Below, piece after piece: positions 36,431 to 47,764 of a DNA stretch of 64,000 nt. The position numbers were made by a program, and so were the translations under genes. Positions within the stretch are counted from its first letter, which is position 1, and every line of letters begins with the position of its first letter. The notes under the pieces were generated by a model, which worked only from the letters and a program-made list of their open reading frames with translations, had not been told where the DNA came from and did not search any database. This stretch comes from Timema cristinae (lineage: Eukaryota > Arthropoda > Insecta > Phasmatodea > Timematidae): contig JBCFYV010000012.1 of the NCBI GenBank assembly GCA_039000515.1, forward strand, positions 37,318,387-37,382,386, in the 5' to 3' direction.

Positions 36431-36706
36431 TTATTATTATTAGCACCGCGTCTTACTACACGTTCGGGTTATACGAACTTACGCTAATGTGTAAAGGTAG
36501 GGTGATTGTGAGAAGAAATGAAGGACCTACAGTTTAACGTGGAATCCGAACCACGGTGGAGGCCTGGCATTCCCCACATTCACAAGATAACTTGTCAGAG
36601 ATGAAGGAAGGGTTTGGAAATCAGATAAATCTGTGCCGGGACCGAGGATTGAACCCGGCCGCCAGCATAGAAGCCTGACACCTTACCCTAGACCACCAGG
36701 TCACCT
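36431..36706 (-). repeat. SINE family A, full length, 11-bp target duplication
   Basis: Complete copy on the minus strand: tRNA-like head (complement of GGTGACCTGGTGGTCTAGGG and GGTTCAATCCTCGG), body, hairpin tail and a short TAA run. ATCATCAAATA occurs at 36420-36430 and again at 36707-36717, a target duplication expected from LINE-driven insertion. Perfect flanks indicate a fairly young insertion. Confidence 0.85.
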
Positions 36707-37130
36707 ATCATCAAATAACTTTAAGGTTGGGATGTAGTGGACGCAAGAAAAGGTAAGTGTTTTTGTAGATTTTATAGAAAACAATGTTTTTGTCAAAAAT
36801 AAGTAAAATATTGCTCCTGTACAAACATAGAGTTTAATTTTCTTCACATGGTGATATCAAACGTTTGTTGAATTTCTCTCATGAGCACAATTGCATTAGA
36901 TGAAAAACGTTTAAATGAAAATAAATAAATTCCAGGACACCCCTGACAGATAATCAATAACTGTTGAGGTCACCATGGGAAGAAAGTTAAACTATATATT
37001 TCCACAGCAGCAATGCTGTATTCATTATACCAAAATATGTTTATATAATAAACGCAAAAACACTGACCTATCGCATTTCCTACACTTACACGTTAGTAGT
37101 GGTTGAAATGACAGTTTCGGCTCATTTTCT

Positions 37131-37640
37131 CCATAAGGTTTACATTGATCCACCTTCTGAATGAGGTGGATCACTTTCTGCCATAAGGTTAACATTGATC
37201 CACCTCTTTGAATGAGGTGGATCACTTTCTCCCATAAGGTTTACATTGATCCACCTACTGAATGAGGTGGATCACTTTCTCCCATAAGGTTTACATTGAT
37301 CCACCTCTTTGAATGAGGTGGATCACTTTCTCCCATAAGGTTTACATTGATCCACCTCTTTGAATGAGGTGGATCACTTTCTCCCATAAGGATCCTCCAA
37401 ATTACGAAGTTGAGTCACTTTCTCCCACATTGTTTCTCTAACTGGGGAGGTGGGATACTTCCTCCCATAAGAATAGCATTGATCAGTGGCAAATCAGGAA
37501 ATATTATTTTGGGTGGTTGACATTTATTTAAGTTTTATCTTGACCCTCCTTATTATTGAGGGGAGGTTATTTTCACCCATGGGAGTAATACTAAGAATTG
37601 TCAAAGTGAGTCAGTGGCGGATCGGGAAATATTATTTTGA
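37131..37640. repeat. Left arm of a large inverted repeat, with 50-51-bp tandem units
   Basis: CATAAGGTT recurs at 37132, 37182, 37233, 37283, 37334 and 37385, giving five units of 50-51 bp; each unit contains the local palindrome CCACCT...GAATGAGGTGG. After these come GAATAGCATTGATCAGTGG and two copies of GGAAATATTATTTTG (about 37498 and 37626). All of this recurs in reverse complement at 39838-40553, on the other side of the polymerase remnant. Confidence 0.85.
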
Positions 37641-39145
37641 AATGAATACTATGGAAAATTATCGAAATTTATACGTTTTAAGTGATGTTCTACTTTTAGC
37701 AGACGTCTTCAAATATTTTCGCTCTTTTTTGGTTTGAGTACTTTAAAATATACGTTTTACATTTTTGCACAAGCCCTTGCCTAGCATGGGCGGCATTTTT
37801 AAAGATGACCAAGGTTGAGTTGGAGGTACTAACTGACATTAAAATACATTTATTCATGGAAAAAGGAATACGGGGTAGGGTGTCTATGATTTCAAATAAA
37901 CATTCTGAAGCAAACAACCCTGATATGATGGATTTTAACCCTGAAAAGGAGGTTAAGTACATCACGTACTGGGATTCTAATAATTTATATGGGACTGTTA
38001 TGTCTGATTGCCTTCCTCAGAGTAAATTTAGGTAGTTTAACAAGAATGAAATAGCAGAGCTCAATATAATTTCAGTTGTTGATGATAGCCTTGTGGGCTT
38101 TATATTAGAAGTAGATCTAGAGTATCTGGAAGAAATTAATGACGAGCACAGTGACTATCCACTTGCCCCTGAAATAGTCAAAGTTACTCCTGAGATGTTA
38201 TCCCCATTCTCTAAGTATATACAATCCAAGCTGAACTCTCCAGCCAGCGGGAAAACCGTAAAACTAGTGCCCAACTTAAACAGTAAACAAAATTATGTGG
38301 TACACTACCATAATTTAAAACTGTATATTTCTTTGGGTATGAAGTTTCAAAAGATACACCGATTCTTAACTTTCAATCAGAGCGCTTGTTTGAAGCCATA
38401 TATTGATTTTAATACTTCCCAACGAAAAAATGCAGTAAACAGATTTGAAAAGGACTTTTTCAAACTCATGAACAATACAGTATTCAGGAAGTCGATGGAG
38501 AATCAAAGACATTATGTAAATGTTCAATTACTAAATAATGAAAAAAGGCTGAAGAAGCGTATTGCTTCACCAGCATTTATTGTTTATACTATCTTCGTGG
38601 AAGAGTTAGTTGGAGTTCACTAATTATGTTAAAAGTAAATATGGACAAAATGCAAAGCTCTTATTCGCAGTCACAGACTCCCTCTGCTACGAACTGAAAA
38701 CAGAAAATGTGTATGTGAATATGTTTGATATTAAAGACTAATTCGATACTTCAGACTTTCCATAAACACCTTTTTTACACAGTGTGTTCAATAAAAAAAG
38801 CTCTGGGTAAAATGAAGGATGAAGGGAATGGAGAGTATATTCGAGAGTTTGTGGTACTTCGAGCGAAGCTTTACTCCATTCAAAGGGAGAGGCTTGAGGG
38901 GAAAAAAGTAGGTAAAGGTGTGTCATAAACAACTCTCAAAAAGAAAATTAAACATTCTCATTATAAAAAATGTTTAAAACAGGGGATCTTACACTACGCC
39001 AATATGTCTATGATAAGAAGTGAGAAACATCAATTGTATAGTATCTCCTTGAATAAACTTGCTCTTTCACCCGGGGATGACAAATGCTATATTTTAGATA
39101 ATGGATGTGACACTCTTTCAAACGGTCACTACAAAATAAGACCAA
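37641..39145 (+). pseudogene. Polinton-type DNA polymerase B remnant (C-terminal half)
   Basis: Family-B, protein-primed-type DNA polymerase of the kind carried by Polinton/Maverick elements, normally copying the linear element. In order: LYVLSDVLLLADVF (third exonuclease motif, Tyr-x3-Asp) at about 37665, KVELEVLTDIKIHLFMEKGIRG at 37806-37870, the palm motif A region YWDSNNLYG at about 37966, DYPLAPE at about 38155, the motif B region KLMNNTVFRK at about 38460, a VTDSLCYEL segment at about 38668 corresponding to motif C, then GKMKDEGNGEYIREFVVLRAKLYSI (first 20 residues span 38810-38870) and a conserved C-terminal tail ending near 39145. Several stops and frame changes split it (38034, 38621, 38740, 38926). 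Motif B has Arg where Gly is usual, and the first Asp of motif C is gone. The N-terminal half is missing. Confidence 0.85.
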
Positions 39146-39503
39146 ATTTTCACCAATGGAAACATAAAATAATAATAATAATAAAAAAACATAATTTTGT
39201 TTTGTATGTAAGTATATTGAAAAGGAAGTTTGTAATAAAGATTTTCTTACGTAAAAAGCTCGAGTGCTTGTGAATATAATAGCCTGATTTCATCAAGTGA
39301 AACAGCACGGCTTTATAAAAATTAAATAGTTTAGTCAACATTAGTTCTAGTTGGGAGGTGACGTTACTCGCTTCCTCGCAGTGCCTCCTGGGAAACGTTT
39401 TAATGAAAGGCTCAACGAGTAACACCCAATACGTAGTAATATTATAATAAAATGTTAGTGATTTATAAAAAAATTATCAAATTAATGGTGTAACTATTTT
39501 ATA

Positions 39504-39779
39504 TTATTATTAGCACCGCGTCTTACTACCCGTTCGGGTTATACGCACTTACGCTAATGTGTAATGGTAGGGTGATTGTGAGATGAAATGAAGGACCTAC
39601 AGTTTAACGTGGAATCCGAACCACGGTGGCGACCTGGCATTCCACACATTCACAAGATGTCTTGTCAGAGGTGAAGGAAGGGTTTGGTAATCAGATAAAT
39701 CTTTGCCGGGACCGAGGATTGAACCCCGGCCGCCAGCACAGAAGTCTGACACCTTACCTCTAGACCACCAGGTCACCCC
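39504..39779 (-). repeat. SINE family A, full length, 12-bp target duplication
   Basis: Complete minus-strand copy. AACTATTTTATA flanks it at 39492-39503 and 39780-39791. Head complement: TAGACCACCAGGTCACC and GAGGATTGAACCCCGG; tail: ACCCGTTCGGGT then ATT units. It inserted between the polymerase remnant and the right inverted arm, so it is younger than both. Confidence 0.9.
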
Positions 39780-39837
39780 AACTATTTTATAAAGTCTTGG
39801 TTTGGCCCCCTTGTTCCGCCTCCTCCTCTTCCAAAAT

Positions 39838-40553
39838 ATTTTTTCCTGATCCGCCACTGGCAATGCTATTCTTATGATAAAATTGACCCACCTGGTCCGT
39901 GGAAAGGATCAATGTGGGAAAAAGTAACCCAACCTCATAGTGAGGAATTCAATGCTAAAACTCAAGAAAAGATGGTCAACCCCCAAAATAATATTTCCCG
40001 ATCCACCACTGACTCACTTTGAGAAGTCTTAGTACTATCCGTATGGGTGAAAGTTACCCGCCTCAATAGTAGGGAGAGCCCAAGATAAAGCTTGATAGAA
40101 AAAATATCAACTACCCAAAATAATATTTCCTGATCCGCCACTGATCAATGCTATTTTTATGGGAAAATGTTACCCACCTTCTCTGTGAAAATGAACAATG
40201 TGAGAGAAAGTGACCAAACAGCGCAGTGAGGAGGATCAATGATATAACTTAAAAGAATTTTCAACCCCAAAATAATATTTCCCGTTCCGTCACTGACTCC
40301 CTTTGACAATTCTTAGTATTATTCGCATGGGAGAAAATAACCCACCTCATTAGTAAGGAGGGTGCAAGTGACCCAACTTCGTAATGTGGAGGATCAATGG
40401 TATTCTTATGGGAGAAAGTGATCCACCTCATTCAAGGAGGTGGAGCAATGTTAACCTTATGGGAGAAAGTGATCCACCTCATTCAAGGAGGTGGAGAAAT
40501 GTTAACCTTATGGGAGAAAGTGATCCACCTCATTCAAGGAGGCTACCGCTACT
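39838..40553. repeat. Right arm of the large inverted repeat
   Basis: AATAATATTTCCCGATCC or close variants recur at about 39838, 39985, 40119 and 40269 (units of about 135-150 bp, each followed by CCACTG and a CATTG or ATGGGAGAAA context). They are followed by three 51-bp units with CTTATGGGAGAAAGTGATCC at 40405, 40456 and 40507. These are the reverse complement of the left arm at 37131-37640. The arms have different copy numbers of the units. Confidence 0.85.
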
Positions 40554-41279
40554 CACGTTATTTGTGGAAGACTAGACTTAGTTTCTATACGCTACACCTT
40601 AATCACAGAAATACAAAATGTGCGTAAAACTTCGTTGAAAATGAAATAATAATAGGCCTACTTTTACTAACTTCAAACTTAAAATTACCTACATCGTCTG
40701 ATATAAAAATGTTTATACATACAGTACTAAAACTAACTATAACCATAAGCTATCAGGTTTTCTAAATAAATATAATGTAATATAAGCTCGACTTAAGAAA
40801 CGTGTGTGGGTGGGGAAGGGAGAAGGGGGTAAAACAAACTATTGTTCGGATACATGAAACTCTTACAATCTACAGATTACTGGGAATGTGTATGTTAAGA
40901 ATCACATTGAGCTTTCCTGTTTGACATTGCAACTTGACACAATATGACTTACACTAGTAGTTGGACAGCAACGATACTTGGTGGAAACACATTACATAAA
41001 CACTTCAATAATAATGCGGTAAAAGAATGAGGCTTGACATGAAATAAAATAAAAGAATATTTTATATAATTTATTGGATCATTCATGATTGTATTCACAG
41101 GTTAAACTACATCACCTTCCCGATGAGCTCAAATAACTTAAGTTCTAAGGTAGCATGAATATATTTGAAATGCATGTTGAAAAGAAATGGTACGGAATTC
41201 CACACGGACTTTCTCACTCCATTGTTTAAAAATGTAAATATTTACTCAAAAATACTAATAAATGTGAAACGAAATAATA
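40554..41279. other. Non-coding stretch
   Basis: No gene or repeat recognised between the inverted repeat and the next interspersed element. Confidence 0.4.
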
Positions 41280-42180
41280 TATACTAGCAAACCCGAGCAA
41301 AATTTCCGTTATACTAATGTAAAATATTTTTTAATTCCCAGTTTTAAATTTTATAATTTTATTTTTAAAGAATTAAAGTTCTCATTTGTATATTTGAAAA
41401 AAAAAAAAAAAAAATCGATATTGGGTCCACAAGGGTCAACACTTTGTATTAAAATTTTGACTCAGGTTAAAAAATTTCGACATTTTATTAGAGGGTGCAC
41501 ATATTATGGTTATCGAATTGCTATTTAATTCTTTATTTATAAATTTAAACCAATTAAAAAGGTAAATATTGACTACTGAGTATAAAATGATTGATATAGA
41601 TCATTGCTGTAAAAACATTTCCCCTAAGCGGTTAAAGGAAATAGAAACTTTTTGAGTGACTTATTATTATTTACTTACTCTATGGCATTAGAGAATTATT
41701 ACGTTAAAACTGAAGTATCTCTGTGCAATTAAAGCTCATACAATTGTATTAATATAATTATATGCCAATATCTCAGAAACTACTGGTTTAATAAAGATAT
41801 ATTTCAAATACAAGTTTTTTTTATTTTTCATAGTAATACAATTTTTCAATGATAAGTTATTTAGTATCTCAAATAGTTGTGTAGATACGGAAATTTCCAC
41901 TACTGTAAGGTATCCTAAATTAATTTTCAAGGGGAGAATGAAAATAACCATTTTAGCTATAATCCTAATTAATGCCTAGATACGAATTTTAATCAAAATG
42001 GTTACAGCCGATTTAGAATAGACCGATTTTATTTCTCTTTTCACCCTTTATTAAACTACTTCTAATTTTAGGGTTAAACAGACACACAGACAGATGGCAT
42101 TGCAAAAACCACTTTTCAGGCTTCTGGGGAGGGGAGGGGGGTCATGAAACGCCGACATTCATCAAAATCTCAGGTTAGAT
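41280..42180 (+). repeat. Interspersed repeat, copy 1
   Basis: Starts TATACTAGCAAACCCG, a start word common to several arthropod repeats, and ends with ACAGACACACAGACAGATGG and GTCATGAAACGCC...CATCAAAATCTCAGG. Its second half matches 42190-42700. The class is not determined; a LINE 3' region or a Tc1-type derivative are both possible. Confidence 0.5.
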
Positions 42181-42189
42181 TTTTTTACG

Positions 42190-42700
42190 GTTGTTTTATT
42201 GCTAAGTTATTGGTTTTATAAAAATATGTTTCAAATAAAAGATTTTTATTATAAATAGACCTACATATTTGCAATAGTAAGTAATTTAATATCTTAAAGC
42301 GTTACGGGGACGTGATACAAATTAGAATTTGCACAATTGACCGGAGCCCTTAAATTCATTTTGACAAAAAATTGAAAGTAGCCATTGTATTTGTAATATT
42401 GATCAATGCTTAGAAATGAAATGTAATTAAAAGCATTATAGCTGATTTTGATAAAATCAATCTTTTCTCATTTCACCTTTAAGGAAACAACCCTTAATTT
42501 TAGGGTTAGATATCCAATTACAAAAACCCTTCAGGGCAGCCCTATAAAAACCCTAGATACCAAGTTTTAGCCCGAACGGTAAAATAGTGTAGGCTCTACT
42601 CCGAGGTACAGACAGACAGACGGGAATCAAAAAACCCTTTTTTGGATTCGGGCAGTCATGAAACGTCAAAATTTATCAAAATCTTGAATTTGATACTTTT
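42190..42700 (+). repeat. Interspersed repeat, copy 2, in tandem
   Basis: Shares with 41750-42180, in order: TTTCAAATA...TTTTTATT, AGTAATTTAATATCT, ATTAAAAGCATTATAGC, AATTTTAGGGTTA, ACAGACAGACAG and GTCATGAAACGTC...ATCAAAATCTTG. A second copy lying directly behind the first suggests tandem duplication or insertion next to the first. Confidence 0.55.
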
Positions 42701-43643
42701 ACTATCATAATACTTTCTCTACTTGTGAGGTATAACGAGAAAGTGAACGTCTTGTAGACAATTATTGAAAAACGAACATCTTCATTATATAGTTGATATT
42801 TAAGATATCCCTTCACAAACATTCCCAGTCTTAGTTGGGATGCAGGGGTAATCGTTGACACAATAACTTTAAACTTTAATACCATTTTGATAATATTTAC
42901 GTTTGTGTTAAAATTCACAAAGTGGCTTCATGACATCTTTAAAACGACGTCAAAAATAAGATAACTTTGAACAAAATTTTAATTGGGCCAGCTCACTTCC
43001 ACCAGGGTCAATTCAAAAACGTTCCATAGTGAAGTTGAAGAGGTGAGCTCCTACAAAAAAAACCTCAAAACTGTAGATTGAAACTGATGATATTAAAATG
43101 GAGAGATAAGAAATAATAATGGAAAAGAGAAAATAGAACCGAAATAATAAAGTATACTTTTATTTTTAAATTGACAGATCATGAAATTCTAAGCTCGTGG
43201 CGTTTAAATGTCAACAAGATTCCCTCTCTCTTGTTTGGTCCATATCTTCACTCTCACACGCTGATTCTCATGATTGTTACTAGGGGCGCCAGCTTGAACA
43301 CAACAAAGACAATGAATAACCTCCGTATGCGAAACAATGTTTGTAAATATTGTCAAGTTCAATGAGAACTGAAAATATTAATTAACCCTTACTGTTAAGT
43401 GTTCAATGTATTAAAAAAAAATATATATATATATATTACCACCCATTCCTTATTTATATATTTCCATGTTTTCTTATATTCGTAGAACGTTCGGATGACG
43501 TGTTTGTTTCTATAAATTAAACGTTATGAAAATACTCCATTCTTGACTATCATTCCAAGCTTCATGTGCTCTGATGTGAATAATATTTACACTTAAAAAT
43601 ACTATAAAACTATTAAAATAACCAGGGGAAAGGTCTGTTATGT

Positions 43644-44012
43644 CCAATCAGTGGTCAAGTAGTCTAAATATAAAGCTCATTCAGTCTGTTTTGCGGTCTC
43701 GTTGAGGGAGAGTTTGAGGTTGAACCTTAGTCGGCTGTAACGAGGGTGTTTTTCCTTAAATGGGTTCCCAATCTCCCTTCATGTAAATACAGACAAACTT
43801 TGTTCATCCTGAAAAGTAGCAATCTTACCTTGTTGTATTACACTATGGCCCTATCTTATAAGCTATACCCTAGTGGAATAATGTAAGGTAAGCTTGTTAC
43901 ATTTCAGGTTAAATAAAAGGTAAATTTTATCTAAATGTATACCTTCATCATCCTTACCCTATTAGTGTAGTTATTATATGCATATAGCTCAAACGGTTAA
44001 GATGCTACAAAA
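43644..44012 (+). repeat. tRNA-derived SINE, diverged, interrupted
   Basis: Head CAATCAGTGGTCAAGTAGTCT and GAGGTTGAACCTTAGTCGG; body TTTTTCCTTAAATGGG, TCTCCCTTCATGTAAATAC. The 3' half seems displaced to about 43945-44010 (ATCATCCTTACCCTATTAGT, CATATAGCTCAAACGG), with extra sequence between. Confidence 0.5.
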
Positions 44013-44089
44013 TAAAATAAAATAAAAACTTTAATAGTAAGTTTTTTTTTAAATATTACATACATCTGTTGGCACATTTCTAAATTATT

Positions 44090-44220
44090 TGAGCGTGAAC
44101 CATATTTTGAAACGACAAACTGCAATATAAATATTGCTAGACAAATGAACGTCTTCAGTGAGTTTCAACGCTCTATAAAGCGGCCCCCTTAAATGTTAAT
44201 ACTTTATAACATTCTCGATA
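44090..44220 (+). repeat. Unclassified interspersed repeat (pair with 22960)
   Basis: GCGTGAACCATATTTTGA, then TGAACGTCTTC and GCGGCCCCCTTAA in the order seen at 22960-23095. Confidence 0.4.
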
Positions 44221-45698
44221 GCAAAGGATTGTAGTTTCAGATAAGTATTCACGCCTTCAATTTAGTTCCCTTTTGATAAGTTCAAACACTTCTACGAACC
44301 ATTGTTCACTCGGGAATCCATTAAAAAAAAAAGAAGTAAATTTCAAACTGTGTTTACTATCCTACTACAAACAAATAGTCTGTTCTTAAATAAAGTTGCA
44401 TGAACCCCACGCAATGTATGTTCAGTTTCTAATTAAAATGGCACATGGATTTTAAAACAGATTTGCACTAGCCTGAGAACCTGATCTGTTTTCATCCTAG
44501 AGTGTGATTTATGACTTCTGCATGAAGGTTGGAAGGTGTGGCAGAATTAATGAGTTCGTGCTTACTTTTCTGACAAGGCAAACAGATGACTGCTACAGAA
44601 TACGATGGCTATGCAAGTTATTCACATGGAAATTCTATTGTCATTTAAATGGCCAGTAACAAAAAAAAACCTCTCCAAACGTGTTTTAATGGCATACTAG
44701 AATAGCAGTCGAACTTGTTTTGTTTTTAAAAATATTTTTGAAAAACTAATTAGATATTAGGACCCATTTTGTTGCACTTTGGCCATTTATAGTCGGTTTG
44801 ACATAGTAACCGTTTGTTTAAAACGATGATAGAGCTAATTTTATGTCTTCATGTGCCAACTTAATGTGTTTTGCAGCTGTCTCTTTAAAAAAAAAACGGA
44901 AGTTTTGAGTTTATCATATAAATAAATATTTGAAGAAACTTAGCTATCATATTTTTTTCCTAATCAGGTTATCCATCTAAACAATTAGGAAACTATATAA
45001 TCTTATTACTTTAATTGATATTCTCGCTGACCAATAGTTATTCAGGCCAAGAGTATATCTAGATGAACCTCATTTGATTTCAGGTGGATCTTTAAGTGAA
45101 TAATTATATTTTATAGGACATAAGTTTGTTATATTTTATATTATTTTTATTTGTATCTAAATTTTTGCGCAGGGCTGAGAGTTTAGTTGTACAGGACTTT
45201 AAATAGACTAAGTTAACTCACGGGCAGAAGTATACAGTTTTCTAGGATGTAGGTAGAAGGAGGATGGTAAAGGGGGGTCAACATAAAATTTTATACTCTT
45301 ATTATACCAATAAGCTGCAAAGTAAATTTGAAGATATTGGCTTTTACGTAATTAAAGTAATTTAATCATCGCGTATAACACGCAAGACAATATTTAGAAT
45401 AACTATTCACAATCTCGTGTATATCTAGGAACTATACAATTTGTTTTGTTTGTTGTTTTCTAATCTGCACTTTAACATTTTTCTAAACTTTTATATATCT
45501 CCTCTGTAGTGAATTAATATGTGAATAAATAAGTAATTATATAATATTAGTATAATTTAAAAACTGACATTCCCGATACTTCTGTCATCGGCAAACCGAG
45601 TGAAAACTTACAATCGAAATTTATAAGGTTGGAACTGTACTAATGAGAGTAAAGTTCAATTCCATTTTCCTTCCAGGCCGTGCCCTATACAATCTAAG
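44221..45698. other. Non-coding stretch
   Basis: AT-rich; short A and T runs only. No supported feature. Confidence 0.4.
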
Positions 45699-45917
45699 AT
45701 GTTTTCTAGTGACTCGAGTGCTAAAGAGGATTTGATTCTTTATTATCATAACAGATTATATATGAGACGTAACGAAAGAAGAATTTGGACTCGTCCATAT
45801 CATTATCTCCAGCTCAACTTACAAACTCAGTACTACCCTTTTCTTCAGAGCTCTAATATTTACGCAATTAAAAATATAGAACTGTATCGCATTAAAGGGA
45901 AAAGGAGCTCAACTTAA
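45699..45917 (+). pseudogene. Possible PIF/Harbinger transposase N-terminal fragment
   Basis: The 72-residue frame contains RRNERRIWTRPYHYLQ followed by a hydrophobic and polar stretch. Harbinger transposases often have a basic run then W-V/T-RP near the N-terminus. An acceptor-like TTTTCCTTCCAG lies just upstream (about 45666-45677). No DDE domain, no terminal repeats and no target duplication were found, so this may be chance. Confidence 0.25.
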
Positions 45918-45957
45918 AAACCATCGTTATACCATACACTCTACCATAACTCCTTGA

Positions 45958-46110
45958 CACTTGAACAAGGTTTATATGTGATGGATGAGGAAGGTAAGGT
46001 TTAAAGAAAATGTATCCACATTTTGTAGACGTAGGAGGCCCGTAAGATAACCTTCCTCGGTACATGAAGTTGGGATTTGAGACCCGATATCCCTATCATT
46101 GTCAAATCAA
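45958..46110 (-). repeat. SINE, minus strand, partial
   Basis: GGATGAGGAAGGTAAGG, AAAATGTATCCACATTTTG and the B-box complement GGGATTTGAGACCCG match the SINE copy at 63666-63931. Confidence 0.5.
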
Positions 46111-46194
46111 ACGAAAATTTACAACTACCAAGATATTTAAAAATGCACACATACGTAGCTGAGTACACATCTTACAAACTGACTCATAGATAGG

Positions 46195-46395
46195 GCAAAT
46201 GATAGGACAATTAGCTATTGCAGCTAGATAGGTAAACCTATAAGATAACTTGTTAATACAGCTTGATAGATCAGCTAGATGACAACTTTATAATTCAGCT
46301 AAATAGGTCAAATATAGGACACATTTTTAATACAGATAGGTAAAACTATAGAATGACTTGCTATTACAGATAGGTTAAACTATAGGACAACATGG
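46195..46395. repeat. Imperfect minisatellite
   Basis: CAGCTAGATAGGTAAAC, TATAGGACAA, AATACAG and variants recur four to five times with a period of roughly 45-60 bp. Non-coding. Confidence 0.65.
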
Positions 46396-46519
46396 GCCAT
46401 TTATTGATTTGTTTGTGAGTAACTCAAGCGCCGTAAATAGAGTTTATTAGCATGTGTTAACGTTTTTACTGATCTTCACTCATTGTTTATAGGTATATGA
46501 CATCGATTTTTTTTCCATT

Positions 46520-47042
46520 ACGAGTCCCATTTCCAACTCGTTAAAAGTGCATACATAGGGGTATAGTTCGTCTTTAAAATTGATGATATCTCCTCTTTCG
46601 TCAACAAGTCATAACGATATAGATTCCATGACTCATTTTGTCACCGGAAGATAAATTATATTATTTAGTGCTCTGACGTAGGATCTACTAACAAGAATGC
46701 ATTCAGCACGAATTACATCCCCATGTAGGATATTCACGATATTTGTCGATATGTGGGTTATATCACCAGGAAGAGCAACATGTTCGAAACCTACCAGAGA
46801 TGCGAACGTGATTGGTTGAGTAAAGTCGATCAGCTTATCAAAAACGATGTAACTCTTTAAGGCGGTAGGATCGTCGATGATTGGGAGTTTCCCATCACTC
46901 GAGACTTCGCGTCTCTAATATAGATATAATCTTCCAGGTCATAAGTACCCGAAGGAACAATGAACTCTTTTCCACCATAATGTAATTTATTATTACATTC
47001 GTCAGTGTTCGGTATGGAATTCAACGTTGACAGATTAATCAT
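46520..47042 (-). pseudogene. Polinton-type structural protein remnant (probably penton-like minor capsid)
   Basis: From ATG at 47042 the minus strand reads TLNSIPNTDECNNKLHYGGK then FIVPSGTYDLEDYI, a pattern of a structural protein shared by Polintons and related arthropod elements. After a frame change, KLIDFTQPITFASLVGF (about 46850-46800) and INFKDELYPY (about 46590-46560) follow in the expected order. Stops at 46859 and 46644 and frame changes break it. Its role as a penton-type protein is from family knowledge, not from the sequence itself. It is last in a minus-strand cluster of four. Confidence 0.7.
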
Positions 47043-47149
47043 ACCGATACACCATTATTTAAGACGATTCTATTCTTCCAGCGAAATATTCAGAAAGTAG
47101 CTTTTCCTCGGATTCGAACTTTGACCTAACAGCTTAAGTGTCATATACA

Positions 47150-47510
47150 TGTTTACTAGGATGAATCGTTATGACACGTACTAAAGTTAAACAAAGTTGT
47201 CTACAAAATACGGTATCGTACTCTTGATACCTTTTATGATTATATATGATCGGTATTCCTCTTATATATTGTACGAATTCGAGGGTGGTCTTAAATCACC
47301 AAAACTGTCAAATTATTCCACACTTTCTCCTTGTTTTGCATACGCCAGCCAATGTCTACCCTTACTGATATCCCTATCAAGATTGGTAATGGCACACTGG
47401 TTCTTCCACGGTGATCCAGTAGGTAAAGCGTAACTCATGAAAACTCGTCTAAAGTACGGATTTCTATCTTTTTCCGTACTTTTAAATATCTGTTTCAAGT
47501 AAGGGTTTAT
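47150..47510 (-). pseudogene. Adenain-type cysteine protease remnant
   Basis: The frame from 47498 contains PYFRRVFMSYALP and, at residues 47-50, GRHW with the catalytic His, then LAYAKQGESVE. An in-frame stop (47313-47315) is followed at once by FDSFGDLRPP, another hallmark. These are features of the maturation protease of adenoviruses and Polintons. The C-terminal part, where the catalytic Cys should be, is broken by stops and I cannot locate the Cys. It lies between the pX-like and structural remnants. Confidence 0.8.
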
Positions 47511-47526
47511 CTAAGTAGCGTTTCAA

Positions 47527-47741
47527 TCAGTTTTGTTTTTTTGTGTACGGAAGAAGATACATAGCTTTTTCCATAGCAATAGGATCAAATGTATAATTAT
47601 GCCTCTGAGCCTCGCTAAATTGTTTCAAGTTTGCCTTGTCACTTTGCACAGCTTTCGCATTTCTTGCACACCTCCTGAAACAACTCCTAATATGGCTGGG
47701 GAGTATAGGTAGGAACCCTTTTTTCTTATTATTCCTCTTTC
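47527..47741 (-). pseudogene. Small pX-like virion protein remnant
   Basis: From about 47741 the minus strand encodes a short basic protein: GFLPILPSHI, an Ala- and Lys-rich middle (CARNAKAVQSDKANLKQFSE), RHNYTF and a C-terminus EKAMYLLPYTKKQ, ending at TCAG near 47527. Small basic proteins with a GL+LKPY-type C-terminus are typical of Polinton/adintovirus late clusters. An early stop follows MKEE. The position between the PLA2-like and protease remnants agrees with this call. Confidence 0.6.
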
Positions 47742-47764
47742 ATACTACGAGTGTTATTAGCACG

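Noticed and set aside
37131..37390. CRISPR-like array of regular 50-51-bp repeats
   Set aside because: There are no distinct spacers: whole units are repeated, the context is eukaryotic, and the reverse complement occurs at 40.4 kb.
47313..47433. Overlapping plus-strand frame at 47197-47433
   Set aside because: Shadow of the protease remnant, whose motifs are clear on the minus strand.
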